Shown here piece after piece: positions 45,084 through 57,610 of a DNA stretch of 64,000 bases. A program made the translations under genes and the position numbers. The notes beneath the pieces are model-generated. The model did not search any database and was not told where the DNA came from. It was given only the letters and a program-made list of their open reading frames with translations. Position 1 is the stretch's first letter. Every line of letters starts with the position of its first letter. The stretch comes from Lolium rigidum (lineage: Eukaryota; Streptophyta; Magnoliopsida; Poales; Poaceae): assembly GCF_022539505.1 (NCBI RefSeq), contig NC_061508.1, forward strand, positions 95,211,276 to 95,275,275, given 5' to 3'.

Positions 45084-45985
45084 AGACTAGCATGAACCCG
45101 ATTTCTTGCGACTTGTGCTTGCCTGGAAGCATCCCTTTTGCTTCCACGGCATACTTTTTACCACTGTTTTTCCAGCTGCTGTTTAGTGTGCGTCATTCAC
45201 TGGTATCTGTGATGGATAATGATTATGTAGCGTCCTGCATAATTAAACTGTCTTGCTGAATGTCTTATGCAACAGTACTTCTGCTTCAAGGACCTCTTTT
45301 TTACTAGCTGCTACGCCATTCGTTGGCGTTTGTGATCTAATAGCTAATACAGTCTTTTCGCAAAAAAAAAACTAAAATCAGCTTGATATTTGCTTCAAGC
45401 CTCACTAATGACTATGGTGCTCGGCAATTAAACTGTCTTTACCTTGCGATTCAGTGTGGTGTTGGTGATTTACAATTAAAATCGTCTTGATAAAATGTAA
45501 TGTCCTGAGCTACTATACTCTTTCGGTAGGGAGAGTATGGAACGGGTTGCTTGAAATAACATATGCAATAGATTTCGCAATAGACCTTCTATTGAATCAG
45601 ATAAGTTTAAAATAACCATCGTTTTTCTCTCTAAAATTCAAAAAAATCATGATTAAATTTTTATTGGATTTGGTGATGCCAAGTAAAATAGGCGAGGAAG
45701 GAAAAGGCCTTGTAGCGGCAGAGCTGCTCCACAGGCCCATAACTCCAAGAACCACCCGTCGAAGTTCCAGTTAAGCCCACGGAAGCTACAGTAATCGATA
45801 CTAGGGTACGGCATCAAACCAATCTGAAGGGGAGCCGCCGCCGCCGACCTTCTATTGTACTTGAATTAAAACTAAGTTGAAATGATTAGCATTAAAAGAC
45901 TAATACTCCAAGAAGAGAGCTTAACATGAACTCTCTCTCGCATAAGCTAGTAAAATTATCATACAATTACCTTTCTATCTGAAGA
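45084..45985. other. CDKB1 3' UTR and spacer
   Basis: The 3' UTR has its likely poly(A) region near 45240-45300. After that come short degenerate repeats of 3' UTR phrases (GCAATTAAACTGTCTT at about 45423) and a block at 45697-45850 that recurs at 48305-48460. No coding region. Confidence 0.5.
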
Positions 45986-46524
45986 CCATACCACCACTGC
46001 ACTTTTCCCTGGAGATTCTGAGGTGCAGCAGCTCCTGCACACTTTCAAGTACCGTACCACACCACACATTGTTCACTCTTATTTATCTCCCGCTGACATT
46101 AGTACTAGGGTTTATGAGATGTCGATGATGATGGTCCATCTTGGTATTTGAATGCTAGGATGCTGGGCACTCCAAATGAGGAGGTCTGGCCAGGAGTAGG
46201 CAAGCTCCTGAACTGGTATGAGTATCGTCAGTTCAACGTCTCAAAGTTGTTTTCGGTAATTCCCAGTCTTGACGCAAATGGTATTGATCTGCTTGAGATT
46301 AGTCATCCATCATGTGCATTTGTACAATCTTGGTCCTTGCGCCTGGTGTTGGCAAGTATGATCTCAAACATAAAAGAAGAGGCCCTCTTTTCAGAATGTT
46401 GTCTTAACCTGCATCACTGTTATTCTTGCAGAAAATGCTGCAGTATGAGCCAGCAAAGCGGATCTCTGCAAAGAAGGCCATAGAGCACCCGTAATTCAAT
46501 GATATAGACAAGGCGCTATACTGA
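45986..46524 (+). pseudogene. Partial tandem copy of CDKB1 exons 4-6
   Basis: The copy holds parts corresponding to exon 4 (45986-46052, FPGDSEVQQLLHTFK), exon 5 (46159-46297, MLGTPNEEVWPGVGKLLNW) and exon 6 (46432-46524), with the introns retained, so it arose by DNA duplication and not retroposition. It lacks the kinase N-lobe and catalytic loop. The donor after exon 5 is changed from GT to AT (46298), and the Tyr codon in HPYF is TAA (46492-46494). Similarity continues into the 3' UTR to about 46740. Not functional as a kinase. Confidence 0.92.
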
Positions 46525-47834
46525 AGTTGTCTTCGTACTAATATGAAGCTGATTTCTTGCGTCTCGTGCTTGCCCGGAGCCTCTCCTTTGCTTACAGGGC
46601 ATGCTATTTTACCTCTGTTTGTTCCAGCTGCTGTTTAGTGTGTGTCATTCACTGATATTTGTGATGATAATGACTATGTAGTCCTGCATAATTAAACTGC
46701 CTTGCCGAGTGCCTTGTGAAGCAGTACTTCTGCTTCAATGGCAGGATTTACCTCTTTTTTCTTGATGCTATTCAGTGTACGACTTTAATTGGTTTTTTTT
46801 TTACGGATAGCTAAAATCGCCTTTGGATGCAAAATATTGTGCCATTCACTGATATTTGTGATGGATAGTGACAATGTAATTTGGCATGATTAAACGTGTC
46901 TTGAGTATCAAGTGCATGTCTTGTCAAGCACTAGTTCTGATTGGATTTACCTTGCGACTGGGGAGTTCTCCATAATTAAAATTGTCTGTCCAAGCACTAG
47001 TTCTGCTTCAGTGACAGGCTTTACCTCGTGATTGGGGAGTTCTGATAAAGCTAAAAGCAAAACATTTCTTTGGAAACAAAAGATAATTTGATTTCACTTG
47101 TTAACACATGGTGATCACCTAGAGATTTATGTAATCTCTTTATGACACAAATTTGGCCAATTAATCAATGCAGAACTTTGCTTCGGTGGGATGCTCCTGC
47201 TACACAAATTTGCAAATAATTGGCATTTTGCTTCAGATGCAACTTTCTTCTCAACTTCAAATTATCTTCGATGTTTTGGATGCCGCAGGTCACAGCATAA
47301 ATCTCTCAAACCTTTATGCAACCGAACGTTTGAACCTGGTCAGCGTTTTTTTGCTGCAGAACAGCATCGCCACTCATAGAGAAGCATCTTCTTTATTTGG
47401 CTTACCCCGATATCTGAAGACATCAGCATTGCTAACACCATTGGTATGTCAAATCTTGTGTCGATGTTGGAAATCCCACTTACCCATTTTTACCGTAGTG
47501 CCATGATATGAAATCTTCTATTGAATCATTTAGAGGAATTGCCAGGGTGTTTCGAAAAAAAGGAATTGACACTTTGACAGGATCCTCCCAAATACCAATG
47601 GACTAGGAAGTTTGCTTTACAAATTCTTCATCCCACCGACCAATAACTGGGCTCATGCATAATTGGTGTTTCTGATGGATAATTAAAATCGTCTTGATAA
47701 TAAAACAGCGCGCTAGTTTCTCTCTCCTTAGATAGAGTTATGAAATCTTCTCATATTTGGGTCTTTTGAGAACATATATACTCCTCATGCACTCATCTTG
47801 CTCTTTTGAGGTTGCACTAACATCTCGCTCAAAT
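46525..47834. other. Duplicated 3' UTR sequence and spacer
   Basis: 46570-46740 copies the CDKB1 3' UTR (GCTGCTGTTTAGTGTGTGTC, CCTGCATAATTAAACTG). Further decayed pieces of the same phrases lie at 46845-46920, 46975-47040 and 47656-47700. 47160-47510 holds short open frames without recognisable similarity. Confidence 0.5.
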
Positions 47835-47844
47835 AGATTTGGCA

Positions 47845-48134
47845 CTGAGAACCAACCTGAGGTTGGGTGGTAATACCCCCAGCCCACCAGAGTTCAAACC
47901 CCAGATTTGATATCTACGTGTCTCATAAAGGTGGAATATTCATTTACTGGGAGGCGATGTTCCCGTCCACAGCAGGCGCCTGTGGTGACTTCGTCAATTT
48001 CAAGATCCAATCCACCAGCTCACTCTTCCGGAGGTGCTCGCAGGGGTAGGGTGTGCGGGTATGCGTCCATAGAGATGAGTGTATGCGCGTGTATGTGAAT
48101 TTTGCGTTTGTACTGTGTTTCTCAAAAAAAAAAA
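47845..48134 (+). mobile_element. SINE with 10-bp target duplication
   Basis: A 290-bp element starting CTGAGAACCAACCTGAGGTT, with a tRNA-like B-box region (AGAGTTCAAACCCC) and ending in an A-tail (48124-48134). The direct repeat AGATTTGGCA lies at 47835-47844 and 48135-48144. It resembles the Au-type SINEs of grasses from memory. Confidence 0.85.
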
Positions 48135-48144
48135 AGATTTGGCA

Positions 48145-49212
48145 GTGGATGTTCTAACCACCTCTATTTTTTTATTGGATTTGTTTGATGCTCTTTTTGT
48201 TTTTGAGGATATGGTCATGCCTTTTTTTGAGTCTATAATGATGATGCCCTAGTTTTTTTTCTTGAGAATCCTGATGATGCCCTAATTGCACGGAAAATAT
48301 TAGAGGAAGAAAAAGGCCTTGTAGTGAACAAGCTGCTCCACAGCCCACAGGCCCATCCAGCCGCCGAAACTCTATTTATAGAATTGGATGCCAGTAATCT
48401 CTAAAATTGTACGCCACAAAACCAATCTGAAGGGGAAGCCGCCGTCGGCCGCTGCGCCGCCCACCCCACGTCTCCCTCTCTTTCGAACGGAAGAGAGGCC
48501 GACATCGCTGCCGGCCGCACTGACCACGGTGATGTGACACGGCTGTGGCACCGCGGGGCTTTACTAGGAAACTAGAAGGTGAGTCGCTTTGTTGTTCGTA
48601 CCGTGGCTTCAAAAGCCACGCTATCCTCCTATCTAACTTTTTTTTCGAGACAACCTCTCAAATATTTTTTAAACCTCTCGTTGCTAAAATCCCATGAAAC
48701 CATCCTCAACGAGATCGACCTAGTTTCCTTTTTTTTGTGATTTTTTCGTATTTACTGCAGATGTATTCATATTTATTGCAAAGATTTAGGATGGGAAAAG
48801 AGGGAATAGAAACGTGTTGCCTTGATTATTGTCCCCCATATCATATTCTTTAAATAGAAACACAGCCTTGTGAAAAAGAATTATGCAGCTTCGAGAAGGG
48901 AAAAGTGGATCCATGGAGTCCATATCTGCTGCGATGCCGAAACCTTGACGGCTGATCTGAGTTCGGCGGATTGCTGGTTGTATCGCCCGCGTGTTGCAAT
49001 GGCGGCAACGGGCTATCTCTTATAGGTTGTAAGTAGACCTTCCCCTAATAAAAAATACCCATACACAATCATGTTGCCAATCATATAGCCGGTTGCACGC
49101 AGGTGAAGTGTTTCGGTGACCTCTTTTGAAGCTGCTGAGATGTTCCTCTCCAATCCTCAATCTGCCGCTCATACTGCTGTGACCGGCAATATCCTTATGT
49201 GGTTAACCTTCT
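48145..49212. other. Spacer with one duplicated block
   Basis: 48305-48460 repeats the block at 45697-45850 (AAAGGCCTTGTAG ... ACCAATCTGAAGGGGA). A GC-rich stretch at 48440-48590 ends in a donor-like AAGGTGAGTC at about 48580, but no exon can be supported. The rest is unassigned. Confidence 0.45.
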
Positions 49213-49975
49213 TTGAGAGGCACGAGCTTCTTGTTAATGCATTTTTGTATAGAAATATTTTTGTGCTTATGGATAATCATGCATGTATGTTGTTATTTGA
49301 GATAGAGTTAAAGATGGTCTCATATTAACTTATCTTTTGATGTAATGGCTAAATTGTTATTTTTTTGACATTGGATAATTAACTGTGATTATTGTTTGTG
49401 TTAGCATGTAACATGTTTTTTTTCCGTGGTGATGTATAATCATGGATAGTCACATGCTATCAATGATTTTCTCCTTATGCTCTCTGGTTGTAGTTTATAT
49501 TGATTATAGTGTTTGTGAGCATTTCGTATATGTCACTAGATTGTACAAGGACTGCCTTCGAGTTTGTTGATATTTTGTGAGAAGATTTTTGTAGTTACTT
49601 CATACAAAATATCAGCAAAGACTCGAATGTATTATTTGTAATAACATAAATGAAATGCTCACAAACACTAGATGTAATCATTACAAATTATAACAAGAGG
49701 GCATAAGGAGAAATGTTTGATAACCATATATACTTTACATGATTATAGAATCATGGCTAAACACAAGATTCTACATTCTAAACAAACACTAACCACACAT
49801 AATTATCCAATGTCACAGAAATAACAACTCTAGCCATGACACCAAAAGATAAGTGAATACCAGGCTATCTTTAACAAGGTAACAAAGAAGGAACAAACAT
49901 GATTATCATAAGCAAAGAAATATGTTTATAGTAAACAATACATCAACCTGGGCTTGTGTCTCTCAGGAAGGCTGA
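49213..49975. repeat. Long imperfect inverted repeat (foldback)
   Basis: Left arm about 49213-49588 and right arm about 49598-49975 are reverse complements at roughly 75-80 percent by eye, with almost no loop. Examples are ACTTATCTTTTG(A/G)TGT, GACATTGGATAATTA and TTTGTGAGCATTTC on both arms. It could be a foldback/MITE-type element or the source of a long hairpin RNA. No clear target duplication was found. Confidence 0.8.
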
Positions 49976-52900
49976 AGACACGAGTATAAGGTAGTAAAAT
50001 TAGTAGCCACCAATTTTTTTCTACTATATAAAAAGGAGGAACTGGTTCTGTTTCCTCCGGTCGAAGATTTCGCCAAGCATATTTTTTAGACCATTTTGCC
50101 CTCCCACCAATTCACTTGCCACAATACCGGTTCCTTTATGTCATCCTCGCGTGGCTGAAATCAAGCAGAACACATGCCGCCACCGCCGTCTTCGTCGATC
50201 TTCCTACCAGAAGCCATGGCAGCAGGCCCATGTCTCCCAATGGCCGCCGCAACCGATCCGCATATGCGTCCAGGTAATGATCTAATTCGTCCTGTCCATC
50301 TTGAATTTTCTTGATCTTGTTTTCATCTACGTAGTGAACTTCAACGAAATCTGTAAATAATTGACACATGTCATATGCGTGATACCGATCATATTATTAC
50401 TGGATACGCCCAAGATGTTTCTCCACCGCGTGCCGGTACGATACCGACGAAGAAGCTGGTCCACCTCCAGCGAGGCAGCTTCCTGCTGCCGCTTCGATAG
50501 ACCTTTTTCTCGCGTGGTGAGAGAGGGCGGTAGGGTTAACTTCCACTCGGGCAATCATTTTCGAGGGAGAGAATTCCATATCTCGTGATTAGAGATGGGG
50601 AATGATGAGGCCACCTCCCTCAATCCGGCCAGGAAGACGCCCGGCAAAGAATCAGAGAGGGGAAATCCACCACTGCACGTGGGAGGCAAAGGATGGGGAG
50701 GAGCTAGAAGGGAAAGCCACCACTGCTCGTGGGAGGCAAAGGTTGGAGTGGTTCCTGTAAGAAATTGAGAGAACTAAAGAGATAAACTGGGAATAGATAG
50801 ATTGAGAGGGAAGAACGGCAAAACAGCACCACTGATGCCCCCTATTTTCCAAATCTTTTGTTGCTATTCCACTCTCCATTGATGTGGTACACAGATTTGA
50901 TCACAAACCTGGGGAGCTCCTAGCTAGCCTCCGGTCAGCTGGATGCATATTTCTATGGTGCTGAAGATGGTGTTGGCTGCAAGGACGCCGACGAGGCCGC
51001 CTCCTCGGTCTGTTTGGCGCAAATATCTTGGTCGCAGGCCGTTCGTCCGCTGTTGATCGTTTGGTATGTGCTTGCTGACCCTTTGATTTTTCATCCAGAT
51101 TGGTTCATGGAAAGGTGAGTTTTTTTTCTGTATTGCTCATAAAAAAGGTTGCTGGTGTTGTATCCAGCAAATAAATACTACCAATTACAAATTGAGTAGA
51201 TGCAAGCTGATTGTGTCATCGTTATATGCTGGTCCGTACTTGCTAGAGACGAGACAAATTCTAGCTGATATTTGCTAGACGATAGCTACCTGCTGCTGCT
51301 GGATATACATAACTGATTTTTTTTAGAGGATTGCTTATACTGAATTTTGTTACACCATTGCTTGCCCTAAATTTTTTTAGACGATTCCTTGACCCGCTCT
51401 TTTGTAAACAGGAATGACAACCTAACTAATCATGTTTAATGGTGAAGAAAAGAAGAAAAGAGAAAGGAAATGTTGCGATTTGGCTATGACATAGCTTCTC
51501 CTACTGATTGCTTTCATCAACGGATTTGGGGTAATAATGAGACTTTATATATTTCTTTGACTAGAGAAAATGAAAGAGATAGACATAATTGCTACAAATA
51601 TATTTGCTACAGGTGGGGTAATAATGAGACTTATATTTCTTTACATATCATTCAGTTATCTTAAACAATGCTTCTAGATCTGCTAAATAGAGAACACTTT
51701 TTTCCATCACTGTGCGTGCTAATATGGGCATAAACGGAGGATTCTATTGAAATTGATTGTGATACAAAGCGCTACAATGGGTTTGTTTCAAAACTGATGT
51801 TTGTAAGTTCTTGGATGTCACATGAATGTTTGTGATTTGCACTCTTATTCATATGTACGCACTTGCATCTTAAATGTGCATCTATGAATGATTACCTGGC
51901 TGGGTTCTGCATTATGGCCAAGAAGGAATGCTATTAGCCTTAGCTTGTGTTAGATATGTTGTACTCCATATTGGGCAGCATAATATATTCAACTATGCTG
52001 GCACCTGAAAGATTCATCTTTCTGGTGCTTTGTGATACATTGAGAACCTGGAAGAAGAATTAACCATCCTCTGTTCGTTGTGAAGATGTATCCACTAAGT
52101 AGTTCAATATGAGTGAATACTGAAGCTTACTTTGCAGAGCTCTGTTGACATGCATCCATTTTTTTGTCAGGGTTCCATAATTCAGCTAACATAATTGTCC
52201 ATCATGCATGACAGTAGAACAAAATGTATGCAGTTAGTTAATTTGCAGCCTTAAGGAAAATTTTCTATTAGCTACCCCTTGTCAACAGCCATTGATACTT
52301 TAGAACTGAGATACATTATTGTGTTTTTATAGGTATGATTTTACGTGCTATACAAAAAGAAAAGTTAAAGGATGGTGGCACAAAACGGGAAGCAGGTGAT
52401 GTGATTACTTGAGGTGGAGATGCATTATGTATAATATTGTAGTGAACACGTGGAGGATCTTAACAAGCTAACATAAGCTTCATTCTTTCTCTTTGCCTCT
52501 TTTCTTTCTCATTACTGGAATCAGTACAAAATTATAAAACGTTTTGTATGATGGAGCTGCTGAAAACAATGATAATGAACTTGCTGGTTGGCCTGGGTTT
52601 TCATATGATAAATATTAGTACTTGTCAAATTATGCATTCAGTTTTCGTATCTTGGCATATTCCGTTCAACCACCATATTAGCAGAGCTATTGTGCGTCAA
52701 ATGGTACTTGATTCTGTCATATCTCTCGTTCACCATTGGACTGTCTAAAATCTGGACGCTTTTTCTTTAGGTGGTACATTCACTAGATGGGCATCGGACT
52801 GGTCATAAGCTAATTATGGCTTCTTGATGCTCATTTAATTGATTGTTGTGTACGGAAATTACATGTTAATATACTCATGTATATACTTTGTTAACGCTAC

Positions 52901-54098
52901 AAAGTTAGCAGATAACTTGGGGCTTGTATCTGTGTCAAATGAGACTGTCTTATTTGGCACAATAGGATACTGTCTTCCCTAAATGTGTTGCTGGACATAG
53001 CATGAAGAATCAATTCAACTTATTTTCTTCTAATTTGCAAGATTGAAAGAAAGATTATGGATATTTGACAATGTGAGAGATATCCAAGCCAGAGGCACTT
53101 GCGAGCCTGCAACAGCAAAAAGGAGCATGGAGTGATCGGTGGCGCCCCAGACAAAGTGGTAAACAACCCTCCTCCACTCCATTATTCATGACGTTTTTTT
53201 TATTTACAAGCTTTACAGTGTTTGACATTTTGGATGCCCCTGATTGTTGGGTGTAGAACCAAGAAGAATGATCAGGGGTGAACCCGTTCTTAAAGGTGTT
53301 TCATTTTCTCAAGACAAATTTAGATGGTTATAGATTTTGCGTTTACTAAACACCCATTTTCTATGCTTGTTTTATTATATAGCCAGGGGGCTAACAGAAC
53401 CATATAATTCCATATTCCTATTATAAAATGTAGCCATTTAGATTTCTCATAGTTGTATAGAACTACACGAGGAAGAAATTTGTGCTCTTCTTGGGGCCTA
53501 TTGCATTATGGATTATGAGTTCTCTTGACTGATTGCTTCAGCAGGACTCCTAATGCTTCAAAAACATTTAGCGGCAAGCTCTAGCGCTGATGATGGTTGG
53601 TGCTAGGCGCGGGGTGGTAGAGGCCAAGTTGGAGCAAGAAAAGGGGAGCTATAGCTCCGCATGCTCAGCAGGAAGGCTGAGGAGGGGCTGGGGAAGCCGA
53701 AGAGGGCGTAACGAAGACAACACGGTCATTGGTGGTGGCGGCTGGATTGAGGCATGGTGGTGGAGGTGCTTGAGGGTGGGAGCCTCCTTGGGAAGGAGAT
53801 GGAGGCTTGTGAGCATATCGGAGCGGATGGGGTAATGGTAATGCATCAGGTTAGGGACGGGATGGAGGAGGATATCTCGACTCGGTGGCGGTGCACTAGA
53901 GGGGAAGAAAACCACCAAGGCGCGATTCAGAGCAACCCGTCGCAGTTCCTGGTCTAGCTGGTGATTCATGGTGTTGTTGAACATCAGTTAGGCGGGGCTC
54001 CACGTGGCTCCACCTCCACGCAGCTCCAACTTCTATGTTAAAATGATGACTTATAAGACTGATCTAATATGTTTTCGAAGATCTTATGTTTTTGTAAA
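49976..54098. other. About 4 kb of unassigned, mostly AT-rich sequence
   Basis: No gene is supported. Points of note: TATATAAAAAGGAGG at 50023-50037 followed by a short frame at 50183 (MPPPPSSSIFLPEAMAAGP) ending at a donor-like CCAGGTAATG (50271-50280); a 50-bp-scale tandem repeat of CCACCACTGC(A/T)CGTGGGAGG at 50669 and 50718; and a GC-rich Gly/Arg-coding stretch at 53588-53835 that looks like chance coding. Confidence 0.4.
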
Positions 54099-54340
54099 TG
54101 TTAGGAATAAATTAGCTTTAGATTTAGGCTAATCAAGCAGTTAGCAGATTCCTTAGAATATTCTCTATAGCAGTTAGCATATTAGTGATTTGTCCAATCG
54201 CTGTGCATTGTGAAAAGTTGCGTCCCTTCGGAATAGACGCATGTAAAGGAACCGACTTGTACGTTCGGCTACTATAAATAGCCAACAATCCTTCCTAATC
54301 AATAAAGTACTTCATTCTCTCACTACGTAATGCTCTGAAA
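54099..54340 (+). mobile_element. LTR-like fragment
   Basis: It starts TGTTAGGAATAAATTAGC, has CTATAAATAGCC at about 54273 and an AATAAAG signal at about 54301, the layout of a short LTR promoter and poly(A) region. Its end, primer site, partner LTR and target duplication are not found, so the call is tentative. Confidence 0.35.
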
Positions 54341-54977
54341 AGAAGAGCACAGGCCAGAAGAAGAAAGGTGAGAAAGATGGCATCCTTGCCGCAACTAGCT
54401 TTTGCTTTTGCAGATTTGTCGCTCGTCGGACCCATCCCCATCCCGTTGCTACCCGTCGCCGCTGGAACTCCGGCCGCCACCGCCCGGACAGATGAAGCCG
54501 GCCGGCGGCAGCGAGCGCTGGTATAAGGCAGGACAGGACATCAGCAAGGGGATTAGGATAAAACAGATGAAAGGAATCGTGACCTTATCCTCAAAAGTTT
54601 TTTTTTTTACCTGCTGGTCAAAGCCTCCAAGAGGTAGTTCTTTTCAGTCTTCCCCACCGCTCTCGCTCCAATTCACCTCCTCCTCTCGGTTCCTCTAGAT
54701 CTAGGGCGGGCCCCTCCCCTCCTCTTCGGCAATGGAGAATGTCGAGAAGGCGAGGGTCCCCTCCTCGTGCAGCCAATAGCCTAGGGTTTGGTCTAGTGCT
54801 AAGTTTTGGTGTTATGCTAGTAGTTTGGAGTGCTTCGCTAGCGCTTGGGGGTCGAGTATGGCGACCTTTGGCGATGGCTCTCTCTTCACGGCGCTCCTAA
54901 GGCTAGAAACGGAGATGGAGAGGGACTCCACCATCCGTCTCTCCGTGAACAATAAGGTTGAGGTTCATAAGAACTTT
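54341..54977. other. Unassigned GC-rich sequence
   Basis: Short open frames and CT-rich segments, with a splice-acceptor-like TTTTGCAG at about 54413. Nothing can be named. Confidence 0.35.
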
Positions 54978-57610
54978 CGGAGCAGCTGGGCGCGGTTGTG
55001 CATGTTGGTATCCAAGATCCTCACAGTCGCCATGGTGGCAGGGAAGAGGAGCGAAGCAGCGGCGTGTGCTCCGGCATTGGGATGTACGGGGAGGTGGAAA
55101 GTCGGACGATCGCAACATTCAATAGACGAAGGGCGGCTCCAACGGATACGGATGATGCACCCCTTGTTCAACTTCCAAGCTTGGAGGCCCTTCAACGGAG
55201 TCACGAGGGCGATTCCCGTCCTCTCGCATCCCAAGTGGTCTCGTCCCCGGTAATGCCGAGGATAACCGGCGTTGGCTTCGGGTCAATGGAGATGGCAATG
55301 CTAGACCCGATTGATTTTCATCTTTTTTCTAGGGTATGTGTGAAGTAAAAGTGAAGGGCTGCTTTGTAAGCCTCCTTTTCTTTCGGCGTTGTTCCGTAAT
55401 ATGTCCCGACACTCCTCGATAAGGGATTTCACCCCACTATATTAATATATAGCAACTGATCGATACAAGACCGAGACCACTGTTGGGGCAAACAACACAT
55501 CACGCCCAAAATAAACAAGAAAAGATAAAGATAAAAATAAAGCTGATATCGGTGGTTCGAAGAAAACGAAGATGACTCTCGACCTCTACGCCTTCGCAGG
55601 GTTTCCACCACGTCTGTAGCACTCTGAAGCGTGTACCAAGCGGCACCTCCAACAATTAAAAGCGACGAAGACGCTGTAGCTGCCCGGATTGTTCGTAATG
55701 TTTTCCCCGGTACGGTACGGAAGGTGTGGAAGAGTTATCCCCGACGCCCTTCGGGAAGGACGTCGACACCCACATGCGCCATCACGTTGGTGTCGAGATG
55801 GCATGGACTTCTCCCGGCACCCAAAAAACCACACTCCTGGACGGTCCAATCTTGCGACCGACCAACAGACGCCACCACGGTCTTGCAATCACCGTCGTCG
55901 TCTCACCGTGACCCATGTTGGGAGGCCGGTGAGACCGAGAAGAAGGAACGTCGACTAGGGGCAACCGCGCAATAGCACACGATATTGAACGACCTCCACC
56001 ACCGACGGCGTGAGCCGACCGGGTGAAGTAGCAAGGACACGCCAGGCCCTCCGGCCCGACTGAGCGTGAATTGGGCCCGTGAAGTCCCGCCGCCGCGTTG
56101 TTGCAAACACGCTATCGTTTTCGCCACCCGTGGCACCGGTCCCCCCTCCTCTATCCACCACCTTTAACGAAAGTACCGACTAAACCTTGGGGTATTTCCA
56201 TTTTTCTAAAAAGAAAATTAGCCTTTTATCAAACAGTTCAATTTTTTTTTTTGTAAGAGTTGACCTTCCCATTTGAATGTTGAGTCATTTTTAGCCAGAT
56301 TAGGGTAAAAAAATCAATTAAATTTTCAGCGCAGCTGGGCTCGGTTGTGCATGTTGGTATTCAAGATCCTCATAGTCGCCATGGTAGCAGAGAAGAGGAG
56401 CAAAGCAGCGGCGTGTGCTGCGGCGTTGGGCTGTACGGGGGGGGGAGGTTCAAAGTCAGGACGATCACAACATTCAATAGCCGAAGGGCGGCTTCAACGG
56501 ATGCGGATGATGCATCCCTCATTCAACCTCCAAGCTTTGAGGCCGTTCAACGGAGTCACAAGGGCTATTCCCGTCCTTCCGCATCCCAAGTGATCTCGTC
56601 CCCTATGAACTTGACGATAGCCGGCGTTGACTTCGGGTCAATGGAGTTGGCAGTGCTATCATCTTTTTTCTAGGGTGTGTGTGAAGTAAAAGTGAAGGAT
56701 TTCTTTGTAAGCCTCTTTTCTTTCAGGTGTTCTTCCGTAATATGTCCCAACACTCCTCGATAAAGTTTTCGCCCTCGCTATATTAATATATAGCAACTGA
56801 CCGATACAAGACGGAGACTAGTGTTGTGGCAAACAACACATCACACCCAAAAAGAAACAAGAAAAGAATAAAAAGATAAAATAAGCCGACACCGATGGCC
56901 TGCCAAAAACGAAGATGACTCTCAACCGCCGCGCCTTGGGATGATTTCCACCACACTCCTAGCAATTTTTGAAGCGCGTACCAAGCACCATCTACAAGAA
57001 GTAAAGCGACGAAGATGATGCAGCTCCCTGGATTTGTCCTAGGGTTTCCCCTGGTATGCTACGGAATGTGGGGGAAGATGTACCCCCGACGCCCTTAAGG
57101 AAGGACATCGACACCCATAGGCGCCATCGTGTCTGTGTCGAGACGACATGGATTTCTCTCGGCATCCAAAAAAAAAACCACATTCCCGGACGATCCGTAG
57201 CGCTCTAGCAATCTTGTGACCCACCAGCATACGCCACCACGGTCTTGCAATCACCGTCGTCGTCTCACCGTGAGCCATGTTGTGTCGGCTAGGGGCAACC
57301 GCGCACTAGCACGCGGTAGGGAACGACCTCCACCACCGACGGCGTGAGCCAACCGGTTGAAGTAGCAAGGACACGCCAGACCCTCCGCCCGGCTGACCCT
57401 AAATTGGTCCCGTAAAGTCCCGCCGCCTCACCGCAGCAGGCACTCCACCGTTTCCGCCACCCGCAGCACCAGTCCCCCTCCTCCATCCACCCCTCTGCGG
57501 TTTTTTCCATTGTTGAAAAGACTAGCCTTTTATCAAACATTTCGAAAAGAAATTTGTAAGAGTTGTTGACCTTCCGATTTGAAAGTTTAGTCATTTTTAG
57601 TGAGATTAGT
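54978..57610. repeat. Direct tandem duplication of a 1.3-kb unit with a LINE-like 3' end
   Basis: Unit 1 (about 54978-56330) and unit 2 (about 56331-57610) share the order GCAGCTGGGC, CATGTTGGTATCCAAGATCC, CAACATTCAATAG, CTATATTAATATATAGCAAC, CGGTCTTGCAATCACCGTCG and a final GTCATTTTTAG. On the minus strand the middle part reads like the 3' UTR of a plant LINE ending in GCTATATATTAATATAG. Unit 2 carries a shorter copy of some segments. No intact reading frame is present in either. Confidence 0.7.

Noticed and set aside
50018..50050. Helitron 5' end (TCTACTATATAAAAAGGAGG)
   Set aside because: Resembles one, but no CTRR-T end with hairpin was found downstream to 54 kb; kept only as a TATA-like site.
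53590..53957. Gly/Arg-rich small proteins on both strands
   Set aside because: Repetitive GGAGG-type composition gives open frames in several phases; no conserved motif or splice support.
55586..57278. Several 60-110-codon frames in the tandem units
   Set aside because: They differ between the two copies, contain no family motif and lie in LINE-like UTR sequence.
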